From the NCBI GenBank assembly GCA_018398815.1, contig CM031603.1, positions 5,023,500 through 5,087,499 on the forward strand: 64,000 nt of DNA, in the 5' to 3' direction. Position numbers and translations under genes: made by a program. This DNA is from Conus ventricosus. Its lineage: Eukaryota > Mollusca > Gastropoda > Neogastropoda > Conidae. Shown piece after piece: positions 34,540 through 44,998 of the stretch. Each line of letters starts with the position of its first letter. Position 1 is the stretch's first letter. Below the pieces are notes generated by a model, which was not told the DNA's origin, did no database searches, and was given only the letters and a program-made list of their open reading frames with translations.

Positions 34540-35118
34540 CATATGTACCGCGGAATTGACATTTCATTGATGTGACTGTTCTAGAGACATAGGGGCAGTT
34601 ATTTTATATGTACGTTACTGATATGCGGGTTTTATGGAATAGACTCTATATGTATGGGATAGTTGTATAGGTTTTATGGAATGCACTCTGTATGTACAGG
34701 AAGTTTGTATAGGTTCTATGGAATGGACTCTACATATATTGGATAATTGTATAGGTTCGATAGAATGGACTCTATACGTATTGGATAGTTGTATAGGTTC
34801 TATAGAATGGATTATATATGTGTTGGATAGTCGTATAGGTTCAATGGAATGGACTCTTTATGTATTGGATAGTTGTATAGGTTGTATAAAATAGACCTTA
34901 TATGCATGTGATAGTTGTATGGGTTCTATGGAATGGACTCTATATGTATGGGATAGTTGTATAGGTTCTATGGACTTTATATGTACATGATTCTCATATG
35001 GTTTTCATATGGTTTTCATGGAATGGAGTTCATATGCATGTGATTGTTTTATTTCATATATGAAATGGAATCTCATATGTATGTGATCGTTAGATAGGTG
35101 CTACGGAAAGGACTTATT
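34540..35118 (+). repeat. 42-bp minisatellite, degenerate
   Basis: The clearest units are GGTTCTATGGAATGGACTCT plus ATATGTATTGGATAGTTGTATA (34660-34960). Forty-two is a multiple of three and gives the 14-residue repeat MEWTLYVLDSCIGS (34676-34894), not a gene. More diverged units continue to 35118, and related units resume beyond the retrotransposon at 39042 to about 39620. Confidence 0.85.
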
Positions 35119-35277
35119 AAAAAAAAAGGGGCAGCAGAGGACATCCGGAGTCATGAACCGGTGTGTGGCCCAACCCCCCTAGAGTGTCAGGAGATAAGGG
35201 CCGAAACACTTGCTTGACGGGGGCTTCTCTTCTGAGGACTCTCTGCTGCCACGCTCTCCACGAGTTTCTTTCTACTG
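35119..35277 (+). repeat. Left 159-bp terminal direct repeat
   Basis: Starts A9-GGGGCAGCAGAGG and ends TTTCTTTCTACTG. GGCAGCAGAG at 35130-35139 is perfectly complementary to CTCTGCTGCC at 35241-35250, so the transcript could close a stem around ~100 bases. Confidence 0.9.
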
Positions 35278-35508
35278 ATGCATGGGTAAACCATTGACTT
35301 CCGGGAATAGGCCGAGGACGTCCGGGAAAGACCGGAGGACACTGGGAAAGACCAGAACCAAGGCTCTGTGGGCTGGCTCCCCACTTTGCCTTAAACATGT
35401 GGCTACTAAAACTAAAAGGAAAAGATGCTCCCAGGATTCACCGAAAGGGGAGAGAATGATGAATCCATCGGTGCTCAACCAATCACGACTGCAGATCCCA
35501 AACGGACT

Positions 35509-38500
35509 ATGAACATGGACCAAATGGAATATCCATGTGTCTGTGGAAAGCGTTTCGCTACCACCCGTGGCATGAAGATCCACAGAACAAAGATGGGATG
35601 TGTGAAAACTCATCTGAATGAACAGCAGCGCACTGCATCAGCAGATAAGACGTCGGAAGACCAAGGCCAGGATTTAAACCACAGTGCCAAGGACATCCAC
35701 GCTGTTGTTCGGATGAGGAATTTGCACAGGCCCTCGATGCCAGGCGCCTGAAACTCAACCTGCCACGAGCAAACGAAACTGAAGATTGGGAGAAACTGGA
35801 TGCAAAAATCGTCCAAAGACTCGATGCACTGATAGGGAAAAGCACCCTGGAACACAAACTAGCCACATATGGGGACATTGTGTATGCCACATGTAGAGAC
35901 GCCTATGAGATAAAACTACCCAAAGAGAAAACACCTCCAAAGAAATCCAGACGCCAAGAAAAGATGGACAAGATCAGAGTCCAAAAGAACAACCTCAAGA
36001 AGCAAATGAAGACCGCACTGCCAGCTGAAAAACAAGGCTTGGAAAAACTGTGGGAAGACCTGAAAGAAAAACACAGCGCCGTCAGCAAAGCGGAATCTGC
36101 GAGGAAGAGGAAGAGCAAAAGAAGAAGACACAAGAGCGCTTCTTCAGAGACCCCTTCCAGTTTGCCAGAACACTGTTTGAGCAGCCAAAATCTGGACCCT
36201 AAGTGTGGACAAAGGAGTTCTTGAGCAGCATCTGAGGAAAACATACTCTGACTCACAGAGCAAAGCACCACTCGACATTCAAGGTCTGGTGTGGCCAACC
36301 AACCCTGAGGAACAGTTCAATGGCAAGCCTCCAACGTTGGCGGAAATCAAGAAGGTGGTCGACAAAGCCAGAGCCAAATCATCACCAGGGCCAAACGGAA
36401 TACCTTACCAGCTTTACAAGAAATGTCCCAAGGTCTGGAGTGGCTCCACAGGCTGCTGAGATCGGCTTGGAGAAACCAGAAGATCAGCGGCCAGTGGATG
36501 ACGGCAGATGGTGTGTACATCCCCAAGGAGCAAAACTCAAGTGACATCAGCCAGTTCAGGCCAATATCACTACTGAACGTCGAAGGGAAAATCTTCTTCT
36601 CTGTCATTGCAGCAAGGCTGACCAAGTACCTGATGGAAAACAAGTACTTGGATGTGTCAGTCCAGAAAGGTGGCATCCCAGGCGTGGCTGGCTGTGTAGA
36701 ACACGCCACAATGATCTGGGACGCAATCCAAAAAGCAAAAACAGAAAAGAGAGACCTGGACGTAGTGTGGCTTGATCTGGCAAACGCATATGGATCTGTG
36801 CCCCATGAGATGATACAGTTGGCTCTTGAGATGTACCATGTGCCAAAGAACATCCGCGACATGCTCAAGAAGTACTTCAATGGCTTCTCAATGCGGTTCT
36901 CTACCAAGGAGTACACAACTGATTGGATCAACTTGGAAGTGGCATTCCAATGGGCTGTGCAATTTCCCCGATACTGTTCGTGCTGGCAATGGAACTCATC
37001 TTGAAAGCAGCAACAAACAACGCGAGACAAACAGACCTTGGCGATGGATACAAGATGCCTCCTCTCAAGGCCTTCATGGATGACACTACAGTGATTTCAT
37101 CCAGAGAAGACGAGACACGTCATGTGCTGGAGAGGCTGGACGACATAGTTGCCTCATCCAGAATGAAGATCAAGCCAAAGAAATCACGGAGTCTCTCACT
37201 GAGGAAAGGAAAAGTGGCCGAATCTGTGGTCTTCAGTGTTGCTAACCAGGCCATTCCAACAGTCACAGAAGAACCAGTCACGAGCCTTGGAAGATGGTAT
37301 GATGATACGCTGAAAGACACACAGAGAGCAAAAGAAACCAAGCAGATGGCGGAAGAAGGCTTGGAGACCATTGACCAGTGGGGGCTCCCTGGCAAATACA
37401 AGGTCTGGTGTCTGCAGTTCATGCTGATACCAAAGCTCCTATGGCCTCTGATGATATACGACATCTGCACCAGCACAGTGGAGGCAATGGAAGCCAAAAT
37501 CAACAAGTTCACAAGGAAATGGCTTGGTGTCCCACCCTGTCTGACTGACATCGCGCTGTACTGTCGCCAAGCAAAGCTCAAACTACCACTGAAATCCATC
37601 CTGGAGGAATACAAAGCAGGGAAGATCAACTTCAAAGCATGCTGGAGGACTCAGGAGACAAGGTGGTAGAAGCAATCAAGCCCCAGCTGAAGACAGGCAG
37701 AAAATGGAAAGTTCAAGAGGCGATGGATTCTGCAAAAGAAAGTCTCAAGATCAGAGAAATAACAGGACACACACAGACCAACAGACAAGGACTGGGGGTG
37801 ACCAAAACTGAATGGTGTCAAAGGCCAAAGGAAAAGCCAAAAGAGACATGCTGATTCAGGAGATGAGAAAAGAAGAAGACCAAAAAAGACTCCAAAAAGC
37901 AGTCCAGCAGAGCAGCAAGGGCAATGGACAACGTGGGAGAATGCACTCCAAAGAGGTCTAACTTGGAATGACATTTGGCACATGGCCCCTCTCAGATCAG
38001 CTTCATTCTCAGATCTGCATATGACCTTCTGCCCTCAAATGCAAACCTGGTGAAGTGGGGGAAAACAGACGATCCTGCATGCCCCCTCTGCCATGAAAAA
38101 CAAACAGTGAGCATGTTCTAAGCTCATGTAAAGTAGCCCTGGCTCAAGGAAGGTACACATGGAGGCACAACCAAGTGCTCAAAGAAATTGTACAAGCAGT
38201 CTGGGCTAGTACCAACACCACAAAAGGGAGAATCAGGACTCCAAAAGCACCCGCAACATTCTTCACGGCAGGAGGCAGCAAATCATGGCCAAGAACAACA
38301 GTGCCACTCGAAACATGCAGGCAGAGTCTGCTGGATGGGGCAGATGACTGGGAGTGCACTGCAGACCTCCCAGAATGGAAGAGTCACCCAGAGATCATCA
38401 GCAAGAGTGGCATGAGACCAGACATAGTAGTCCACTCTCAGTCAACCAAGCAGCTGATCATGATCGAGCTCACGGTGCCATATGAGAACAGAATGGAGGC

Positions 38501-38756
38501 AGCTCAAATCTACAAGACTGAAAAGTATACTGATCTGGCAAACAGCCTGAGGAGAGAGGGCTATCAGGTCAAAGTCCTCACTGCAGAAATTGGAGCTAGG
38601 GGATTTGTAGGAACGTCTGCATACAGCCTCATGAAACAGCTCTCAGTTGCAGGGAAGGAAAAATCCAGAGCCCTGAAAGCAATGGCAGAAGCGGCAGAGA
38701 GGTGTTCAAGCTGGATCTGGTCAAGGAGGAACAAAAGTGAACTTCATAAGGCTTAA
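35509..38756 (+). pseudogene. R2-superclade polyprotein: zinc finger, reverse transcriptase, restriction-like endonuclease
   Basis: This is a single protein of roughly 1080 residues, interrupted by about five frame changes and almost no in-frame stops. From the N-terminus: a Cys/His finger CVCGKRFATTRGMKIHRTKM (35536-35595); a Lys/Arg-rich helical part (35890-36130); and RT block PGPNGIPYQLY near 36387-36419. RT continues with FRPISLLNVEGKIFFSVIAA near 36557-36615, motif A WLDLANAYGSVPH near 36769-36807, motif B GIPMGCAISPILF near 36941-36979 and catalytic FMDD at 37072-37083. Then comes a Cys-rich knuckle CPLCHEK near 38080-38102. The endonuclease has RPDIVV near 38415-38432 and IELTVPYE near 38463-38486. 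FMDD replaces the more common YADD. The long intact stretches suggest a young element with read errors. Confidence 0.88.
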
Positions 38757-38772
38757 TTTCCCTACAAATATC

Positions 38773-38880
38773 AGGTGTCCCTGTGGCTCAGTGGTTAAAG
38801 CGCGAGTCATTAACTAGAAAATGAGCATGTCCAGAGGGTCATGGGTTCGAATCCCAGCCATGGCTCGTCCCAAGATGGGT
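38773..38880 (+). mobile_element. tRNA-like segment at the 3' end of the R2-like element
   Basis: TGTGGCTCAGTGGTTAAAGCG is a good A box and GGGTTCGAATCCCAGCC a good B box, with about 45 bases between them. It begins 16 bases after the stop of the polyprotein and runs to GATGGGTGG before the right terminal repeat. It could be a SINE that shares the element's tail, or a tRNA-like 3' structure used in retrotransposition. It does not fold into a complete tRNA gene as read. Confidence 0.7.
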
Positions 38881-38882
38881 GG

Positions 38883-39041
38883 AAAAAAAAAGGGGCAGCA
38901 AGGGACATCCGGAGTCATGAACCGGGTGTGGCCCAACCCCCCTAGAGTGTCAGGAGATAAGGGCCGAAACACTTGCTTGACGGGGGCTTCTCTTCTGAGG
39001 ACTCTCTGCTGCCACGCTCTCCACGATTTTTCTTTCTACTG
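38883..39041 (+). repeat. Right 159-bp terminal direct repeat
   Basis: Same length and nearly the same sequence as 35119-35277. It starts at the A run after GATGGGTGG and ends TTTCTTTCTACTG, directly at the insertion border. Confidence 0.9.
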
Positions 39042-40375
39042 TATGTGATTGCAACACAGCTTCTGTGAATGGAATTCACATGCATGTGATTGTTTTATAG
39101 CAGCTAAAAATGAATCAACATATATGCACGCATTTGTTTTTAAGATACTATTAAATGCATTTCATGTTTGTGATTAAATGTAATACGTGTGCCATGGAAA
39201 AGACTCCATATGCATGTCATTGCTATGTAGGTACTTAGAATGGACTATAAATGTACTTGGTATAGGTACGGTTTGATTGAGTTCATATGTATGTGATTAT
39301 TTTATAGGTACGTTGAATGCACTTTATATGGATGTATTGTTATATGGCTATATCAAGTGGAACCGATAACTGTATGACTGCTTTGTGGGTATTTTGAGAA
39401 TTAGCATGTGGTTTACTGTTACATGTGTTATAGTGAATGGATTTGATATACTTCAGCTTGTGTATTATTTATTGTTTAATAACTTCACATGTATGCGGTT
39501 GTCACATACCTACTATTCAACAGACCCAGTGTGATGGCTATGTAGATGTTATTAAGTGAGGCTTACAAGTGGTACCGAGTGGATTTTATACCATGTGATA
39601 TTTTGTTTAATATTTTCATTATTATTACAGGCACTATCAAATAGGTTTCTAATGTTTGTGATAGTCACGAGGTTACTATTGGAAGGACTTGATGCATTTA
39701 TGATTATCATACATGTACAACTAAAAGGAATTTACACATACCTGCTTGTTATATAACTACTACTGAATGAACTTCATGTAGATGTAATTATCATGTAGGT
39801 AGTACTGAACAATTTTCATGCGATTCCCGCACAGCAATGTTTTCACTGTCGATTTATTGCAGCGAGAAAATATTATCCTCTTGCAAGCATTTAGATGTTT
39901 TGTTCACAATAAACAGCATCCATCACGGAAACTTTGAACATTCTAGTCACATTTCTGAATTGTTGCAGCGCTTGTAGTTGGGCTTCCTCAAAATCTTATT
40001 AACTGATTGCAGTGAATTATAAATGAAAGTGCTTGCCTCTTTTGGCATGAAGAAGAGAACAAGCCACCCCACTGCCCTCCGATCTGCAGTGGCTGCCAGT
40101 TTCTAGTTGGATAGAATACAAGGTCTCTGTGCTTTGCTTTAATGTAAGTACCAGGCATTCCCCCCTTTACTAGTCTGAACTTGTTCATCCGCATGCCCTG
40201 TCACGTTCTCTCCTTTTTTGTTTCAAACGCACGCATCGTTTACATTGATAATCCCAAAACCACAGACAGTTGGGTTCAAAGTGAGGCGACTGCAAGCGGA
40301 CATTGAAACAAGATTGTTGGAAAAAGAAATCACTGTGCCACCATACAAAAGAAAGACCCAACGAGAATACAGATA
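39042..40375 (+). repeat. Duplicated segment copy B, right part
   Basis: Collinear with 13313-14880 of copy A. The first ~580 bases are degenerate 42-bp-type units; from 39630 on the copies are nearly identical. Copy B lacks the 198-bp insertion and has one, not three, of the GCGCCACCACAC-type units. Confidence 0.85.
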
Positions 40376-40695
40376 ATACTTTTTTAAACCTCTTTTAAAG
40401 GTCTCTCTCTAAGCGGGACAAGAAAACAGATAATACTTTTTTAAACCTCTTTTAAAGGTCTTCTCTAAGCGGGACAAGTAACATCCAATGAGAAAACAGA
40501 TAATACTTTTTAAACCTCTTTTAAAGGTCTTCTCTAAGCGGGACAAGTAACATCCAATGAGAAAACAGATAATACTTTTTTTAAACCTCTTTTAAAGGTC
40601 TTCTCTAAGCGGGACAAGAAAACAGATAATACTTTTTAAACCTCTTTAAAGGTCTTCTCTAAGCGGGACAAGTAACATTCAATGCGAAAACAGAT
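40369..40695 (+). repeat. 55-bp array, copy B, about 5-6 units
   Basis: Same unit as in copy A. Several units carry the longer GTAACATCCAATGAG variant that in copy A is confined to the ends. The array stops after AAAACAGAT at 40695, where the LTR begins. Confidence 0.9.
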
Positions 40696-41747
40696 TGTCA
40701 TGTGACGTAGCCTCACATCAAGGCATGCGACGCTCCATCACATGTAGTTTAGTGATATGAATCATTTCGCCATGCCACAACTAAAAAGGAAGAATATTCA
40801 TGTGGCTTGACTAGTGTAGCGGGCGTCCCCAAATAATTGTGAGAATGACTCATTAAAGAAAGAAGGGTGGTCATTGGGTGAAAGTGACCACTGAGAGATA
40901 GTTTAATAAGGGCTGGTAAGGTGCTGGTCATGTGTTTTGATCACTGAGTATGCACTCACTAGAGGAGGGAGGAAAGAATCAGTTTTAGCCCAGCAGATGG
41001 CCTAGAGACTCGAACCTGTCAGGACGCTGGTCCTCACTGCTGACCAGTCATTACCAGGTGAGCCATAGATAGTTGGGGAAAGCTACAGGGGAAAACCTAA
41101 AGAAAAGAGAAAGAAAGAATTCATAATTAAATTGGGAAGCAGGTTACTTACACGAACCTTATTCGTGTTTCAGCCCTTCACCCTTCGCCCTTCACCCTTC
41201 ACCTTTCACCCCGTGAGGTGGTTAAAGATGGCCATGGTGTGGGGAACACACCGGTAGTTCAGCCCCAGCAATTAAAGACTCCAGGGAGGGAGTTGGAACT
41301 CATCATCTCTCCAGTGACAGGAGAATTCAAGGGAGAGGAGTCGGAACTCATATCTCCAGTGACGGGAGAATTCAAGGGGGCGATACGATGTCTGAGAGAG
41401 ACAGGGAATCATGACAGTATGGAGTCTTATATCTGATGCAGGCATGGCATCAATGATTACAGGAGTTATTTATTCTCCTGGTCTGGATTTTGGGCTAATG
41501 TAATGTGAAGGCCATGACTTTATAGAATCTTGAATGAATTAGTTTATCTCTCAGTGTAAAGAGTGATACATGTATAAAATCTGTTTATAAATTGTTTGAT
41601 GTGATTTAGTAAAGTGTTTTTCCCGAAGGAGAGGGGGAGAAGAAAAAAACATTCGGTAGTGCGCCTTTTGGTTGATTGGAAAGATTGCGTGTGCGTATGG
41701 AGTAAATGCTGTCATGAATGCGTGTGTGCAAAAGTGACAGTGTGACA
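40696..41747 (+). repeat. Candidate 5' LTR (1052 bp)
   Basis: Starts TGTCATGTGACG exactly where the 55-bp array stops and ends GTGTGACA, giving 5-bp inverted ends TGTCA/TGACA. The next bases can serve as a primer site. Only one LTR is visible, so the borders are not confirmed by a second copy. Internal features include several short repeats of CAGTGAC(A/G)GGAGAATTCAAGG (41310-41370). Confidence 0.6.
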
Positions 41748-41748
41748 G

Positions 41749-41765
41749 TGGTGGCCCCGACGTAG
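41749..41765 (+). promoter_or_regulatory. Candidate primer-binding site
   Basis: TGGTGGCCCCGACGTAG begins one base after the LTR. The TGG start and spacing fit a tRNA 3'-end primer site. I could not match it to a specific tRNA. Confidence 0.35.
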
Positions 41766-43129
41766 CTGCCGTTTTGTTTTCCCTGGAAAAAAAAAGAAGA
41801 AAGATTTCTATTTGTACCCTCAGAGGAAGATTTCTGTTGTCCCCTTGGGGTTTAGGGAAAAAGAAGATATATTTTCATTTAAAAAAAAGATTTTGATTTG
41901 TACCCTCAAGGGTTTGAGGGAAGGAAAAAAAGAAAGTTTAATTATTTATTGTGTACTTGCATTTGTTTTTTTTCTGTTTATGTGTGTGAGTGAGTTTATT
42001 TTCAGTGCGAGTGAGGACTTCTCTCTTATTTCTGATTCTGAGTTTTGCTAGTGTTTTTTGTTTGTTTGTTGATTCCCTATTTGTCCTTTTCCCCGATCGG
42101 TGAGCCCCACCGCTTCTCGCTACATTGAGCGGTTAGTTCAAGAGTGGGAGCAGCTGTGATCGCCCTTATTAGGTTATTTTGTTGTGTTTTTTTTTTCTTT
42201 CTCTGTCCTATCGTTTCATTTCAAATAGTCCCCTTTTCCCAGAGTTTGAACCGACCTTGTCTCCTTCAACAGGACAGAGGTTGACAAGTGCGGGGAAAAC
42301 TCCTAATAAATTCTTCTATTGTTTTTTTTTTGGTGTTGTGAGATTTGCGTTTGGGTGAATGTGCATTTATTGATTGATTGTTAATCATTTTGTATTATTA
42401 CTGTAGTGTTGTGTATATTGTGCGTGATTTGTTTTTTTCCCGTCTCCAGTTTCACGGGGGACAGTGACCACTAGGGTGCTGTCTGAGGGCTTCTTTTGCT
42501 GTTCTTGATTTCTTCTTACTGTTCCGATCCTGTGTATCCTTTCATTTCCTTTTCACCCCCTTTTTCAAAACCTCTTAAACCTTCTCCTCAATAAGCTCCT
42601 ATCTAGTTTTCTTTCTACATTTTCATCTTTTAGGTAGGATTTCCGCTAGTTTGTGTTTCTTCCCCCTCTTTTTAATTGTTTGTGATTCCATTTGTTTTGT
42701 AAATTTATATTCATTTATCGTATAAGGCGATAGATTTGTTTTGTAAATTCATTTGAAATTAAGTAAGAAAGAAAGACTGACAACAAGAACATTTAAGAAC
42801 TAAGACTTTTATAAAGAATTTATTTCCAGAAAACTTTATTGTTTTTTTTTCCTTTCTTAGGAAAAAACAGATTAGCATTGAACGTCAATTTTTTTTTAAA
42901 TTACAAATTGATACCTGTTTTCGAGAACAAAATACTTCTGGAAAAATACATTCCTTGTGTTTCATATCTACCTTGTTTTATTAGGGTGTTTCTGTTATAC
43001 CGGAAATTGAATTCTTTATTTGTATATATTATAATTACGTTTTGTGAAACATATAGCATCATCATATATCGCCTTATTTTTATTCATACTTAGAGATTGT
43101 TTTCTGTTTATATCTGTTGACGGTTCATA
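41766..43129 (+). other. Leader between primer site and gag
   Basis: About 1.36 kb of T-rich sequence, with a repeated TTTGTACCCTCA box near 41813 and 41899. No gene. Confidence 0.5.
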
Positions 43130-43805
43130 ATGGATGATTTTGATAAATATGTTCAACAAGCGGAACGCTTTGGTTTTGATGGAGAAAAACTTACCAGCTA
43201 TGTGCAACAATGCATAGATAGGGCAGACAGGCTAAGAGAGAGAGAAGAAAATCAAAGGAAACTGGAAAGGGAAGGAAATCAAAGGAAAGTAGAACTAGAG
43301 TTTGAAGAACGAAGACTACAGAGGGAAGCTGAAGTTGAAGAAAAAAGATTACAGAGGGAAGCTGAAGTTGAAGAAAAAAGATTACAGAGGGAAGCTGAAG
43401 AAAAAAGACTACAGAGGGAAGCTGAAGATAAAGAACGTCAATTTAAGTTGAGGCAGTTAGAACTAGAGACTGATGCTGAAATTAAAAGATTACAGGCATC
43501 GAGAGAACCTCCACCAGTTCCACCAGTCGGTTCCGCAAGCGCGCCTCAGTCAAAATCGGCATATATTCCAAAGTTACCGCCTTTCGAGGAAAAAACGGAT
43601 GACATCGATAGTTTTCTTTTCCGATTTGAAAGTCACGCAACGTCTTGTGGTTGGCCAAAGGAAAAGTGGGCATTGTATATAGCGTCGTTGTTTAAGGGTA
43701 GCGCTTTGGCTCTGTACCACACACTCGCGGCGAAACAAAATTTAACTTGGGATCAATTGAAGGAAGAACTCCTCAAGAAATTTCAATGTTCTGCCGATCG
43801 TTTTC
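43130..43805 (+). pseudogene. LTR-retrotransposon gag, interrupted
   Basis: The open frame starts with MDDFDKYVQQAERFGFDG. Residues 30-125 are a highly charged coiled coil with tandem copies of EVEEKRLQREA. A Pro-rich linker follows (PPPVPPVG), then the capsid part: YIPKLPPFEEKTDDIDSFLF, WPKEKWALYIASLFKGSAL and WDQLKEELLKKFQC (residues ~145-220). This is the usual retrotransposon gag layout in invertebrate Gypsy-like elements, where the W...YIASLLKGxAL block forms the capsid core. Native sequence ends at about residue 225, where the MITE begins at 43806. The rest of gag, including any zinc knuckle, is missing. No frameshift is needed up to that point. Confidence 0.85.
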
Positions 43806-44038
43806 GAGAGAATGTAAATATACAGGTTCACGACCACCCATGTGATTCTGCACGAAAACCCCCCTTTTCACATACAAATCACGTCCATCACATATCAGTT
43901 TTGACCAAAATTAACACCTGTTTTTAAACAAAATTAACGCGCAAAACTGCCAAAAATTGACGTAATTGCCAATTTAAAACGGGGGTTTCCGTGCAGAATA
44001 ACATGGGTGATCGTGAACCCGCATATTTACATTCTCTC
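43806..44038. mobile_element. Palindromic MITE (233 bp) inserted in gag
   Basis: The left arm GAGAGAATGTAAATATACAG... GATTCTGCACGAAAACCCCC (43806-43865) is an imperfect reverse complement of the right arm ending ATATTTACATTCTCTC at 44038. Each arm is about 60 bases, and the middle ~110 bases carry no gene. A second, poorly read copy lies at 59651-59872. Flanking target duplications are not obvious because the right flank is not gag sequence. Confidence 0.85.
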
Positions 44039-44334
44039 CAGACACATAAAATCAACTAACCAGTTATATGGCTTGACAATCTTAGAACGGCTGTAATCAA
44101 TATTGGTCGCGAGGCCGTTTGCACGGTCTGCTAAGCACAAAGCCTGCCGCCAATACTCCATTATTAATTGGCCGAACAAACACGCGTGGGCAGCTCAACC
44201 AATCGACAGGAGGTATGACATCATTTTTTGGCCGGGCACAGTCAGGCCTCATTATTCGGCGAGCGACTCACCCGTGAGGACGTGTTTTTAGCCCGCTGTT
44301 TCTCAAAGCCGACCGACCAAAAGATAGAGTCTAA
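44039..44334. other. Unique stretch, no gene
   Basis: GC-richer sequence with CCAATCGACAGG, between the MITE and the next gene. Might be upstream sequence of the 44335 gene. No gene seen. Confidence 0.35.
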
Positions 44335-44702
44335 ATGTTTTTAGAAACGAAGCAACGAAAACGTGAAATGACGTTTAATCTGCAATATGGGGGTGTTCTG
44401 GAAACTACTTTTAAGTTTTTTGAAGCAGAACAAGGGAAAGGAATGCACAATGAAACGTGGAATGAGTGGTTGAAAACAAAGATTGGAATTGTCCTTCCTA
44501 CGCACGGAGACTGAGAGAGATATTTCGTTTGTTATTTCCATACACTTCCAAATTCAGCACTGTTGGACTGTCTTTTTATGAAGTCTTTAACATGAAAAAA
44601 GAGCTTAAAACCATGTTTGAAAGCAGTGAGGAGATCAGACGCTATTGGGCTGAGAAGACACTGTCAATTGTTCCCGACTGTGAACAGCAACAATCTCAGT
44701 AA
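44335..44702 (+). pseudogene. Unrecognised small gene, one frameshift
   Basis: A first frame (44335-44514) begins MFLETKQRKREMTFNLQYGG and includes TWNEWLKTKIGI. An overlapping frame (44466-44702) continues with YARRLREIFRLLFPYTSKFS and EVFNMKKELKTMF, ending IVPDCEQQQSQ. The two read as one ~120-residue, helix-rich protein with a single indel near 44490-44510. The W-x-x-W-L...ARRLREI pattern looks like a DNA-binding or phage-type helical domain, but I do not recognise it firmly. It may belong to the second Polinton-like element, 770 bases downstream on the same strand. Confidence 0.45.
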
Positions 44703-44937
44703 AAATGGCGGAACTGATCAAGCATACTAGTCAGTTCACTCACCACCACACGCAGTGGCTGCTGCGGCCTGAGGAGACGCTGGCTACGGTTGAGGGGAAG
44801 GGGTTGAGCACTGAAATAGGTCGCGCTACAGGCTGTAGCGCTGAAATAGGCCAACTAGTATTGACATTTTGTTCTACTCTGTTAAACGTCCTGCTTCAAC
44901 TTTTTGACTGCCTTTTCAGACGGCCTGCCCCCATTAA

Positions 44938-44998
44938 ATGAAAATGGCTTTTGTATATAATGAAAATGACTTTTGTATATAATGAAAATGACTTTTTT
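44938..44998 (+). repeat. Three units of a ~22-bp repeat
   Basis: ATGAAAATGRCTTTTGTATATA is present three times. Confidence 0.85.

Larger units (their letters stand above)
35119..39041 (+). mobile_element. R2-superclade retrotransposon with 159-bp terminal direct repeats
   Basis: A 3.9-kb insertion whose borders are set by comparison with the empty site in copy A (13312/13313). It has a 159-bp direct repeat at each end, one long coding region with zinc finger, RT and restriction-like endonuclease, and a tRNA-like head before the right repeat. No clear target duplication is seen: the flanks GGACTTATT and TATGTGATTGC simply join in the empty site. The RT/endonuclease layout fits the R2, R4, NeSL, CRE and Hero group of LINEs. 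Confidence 0.85.
40696..43805 (+). mobile_element. Gypsy-like LTR retrotransposon, 5' part only
   Basis: A TG...CA-bounded candidate LTR, a candidate primer-binding site and a gag gene follow in order. The element entered the 55-bp array of copy B. No pol gene or 3' LTR is present in the window; gag is interrupted by the MITE at 43806 and unrelated DNA follows. Assignment to the Gypsy/Ty3 type rests on the gag protein. Confidence 0.7.

Noticed and set aside
35119..35277. HDV-like or hammerhead ribozyme in the terminal repeat
   Set aside because: GAAAC and CTGAGGA occur in a permuted order, but the required stems do not pair; no HDV double pseudoknot could be drawn.
38773..38845. A functional tRNA gene
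   Set aside because: Good A and B boxes but no complete cloverleaf; it lies within the retroelement insertion.
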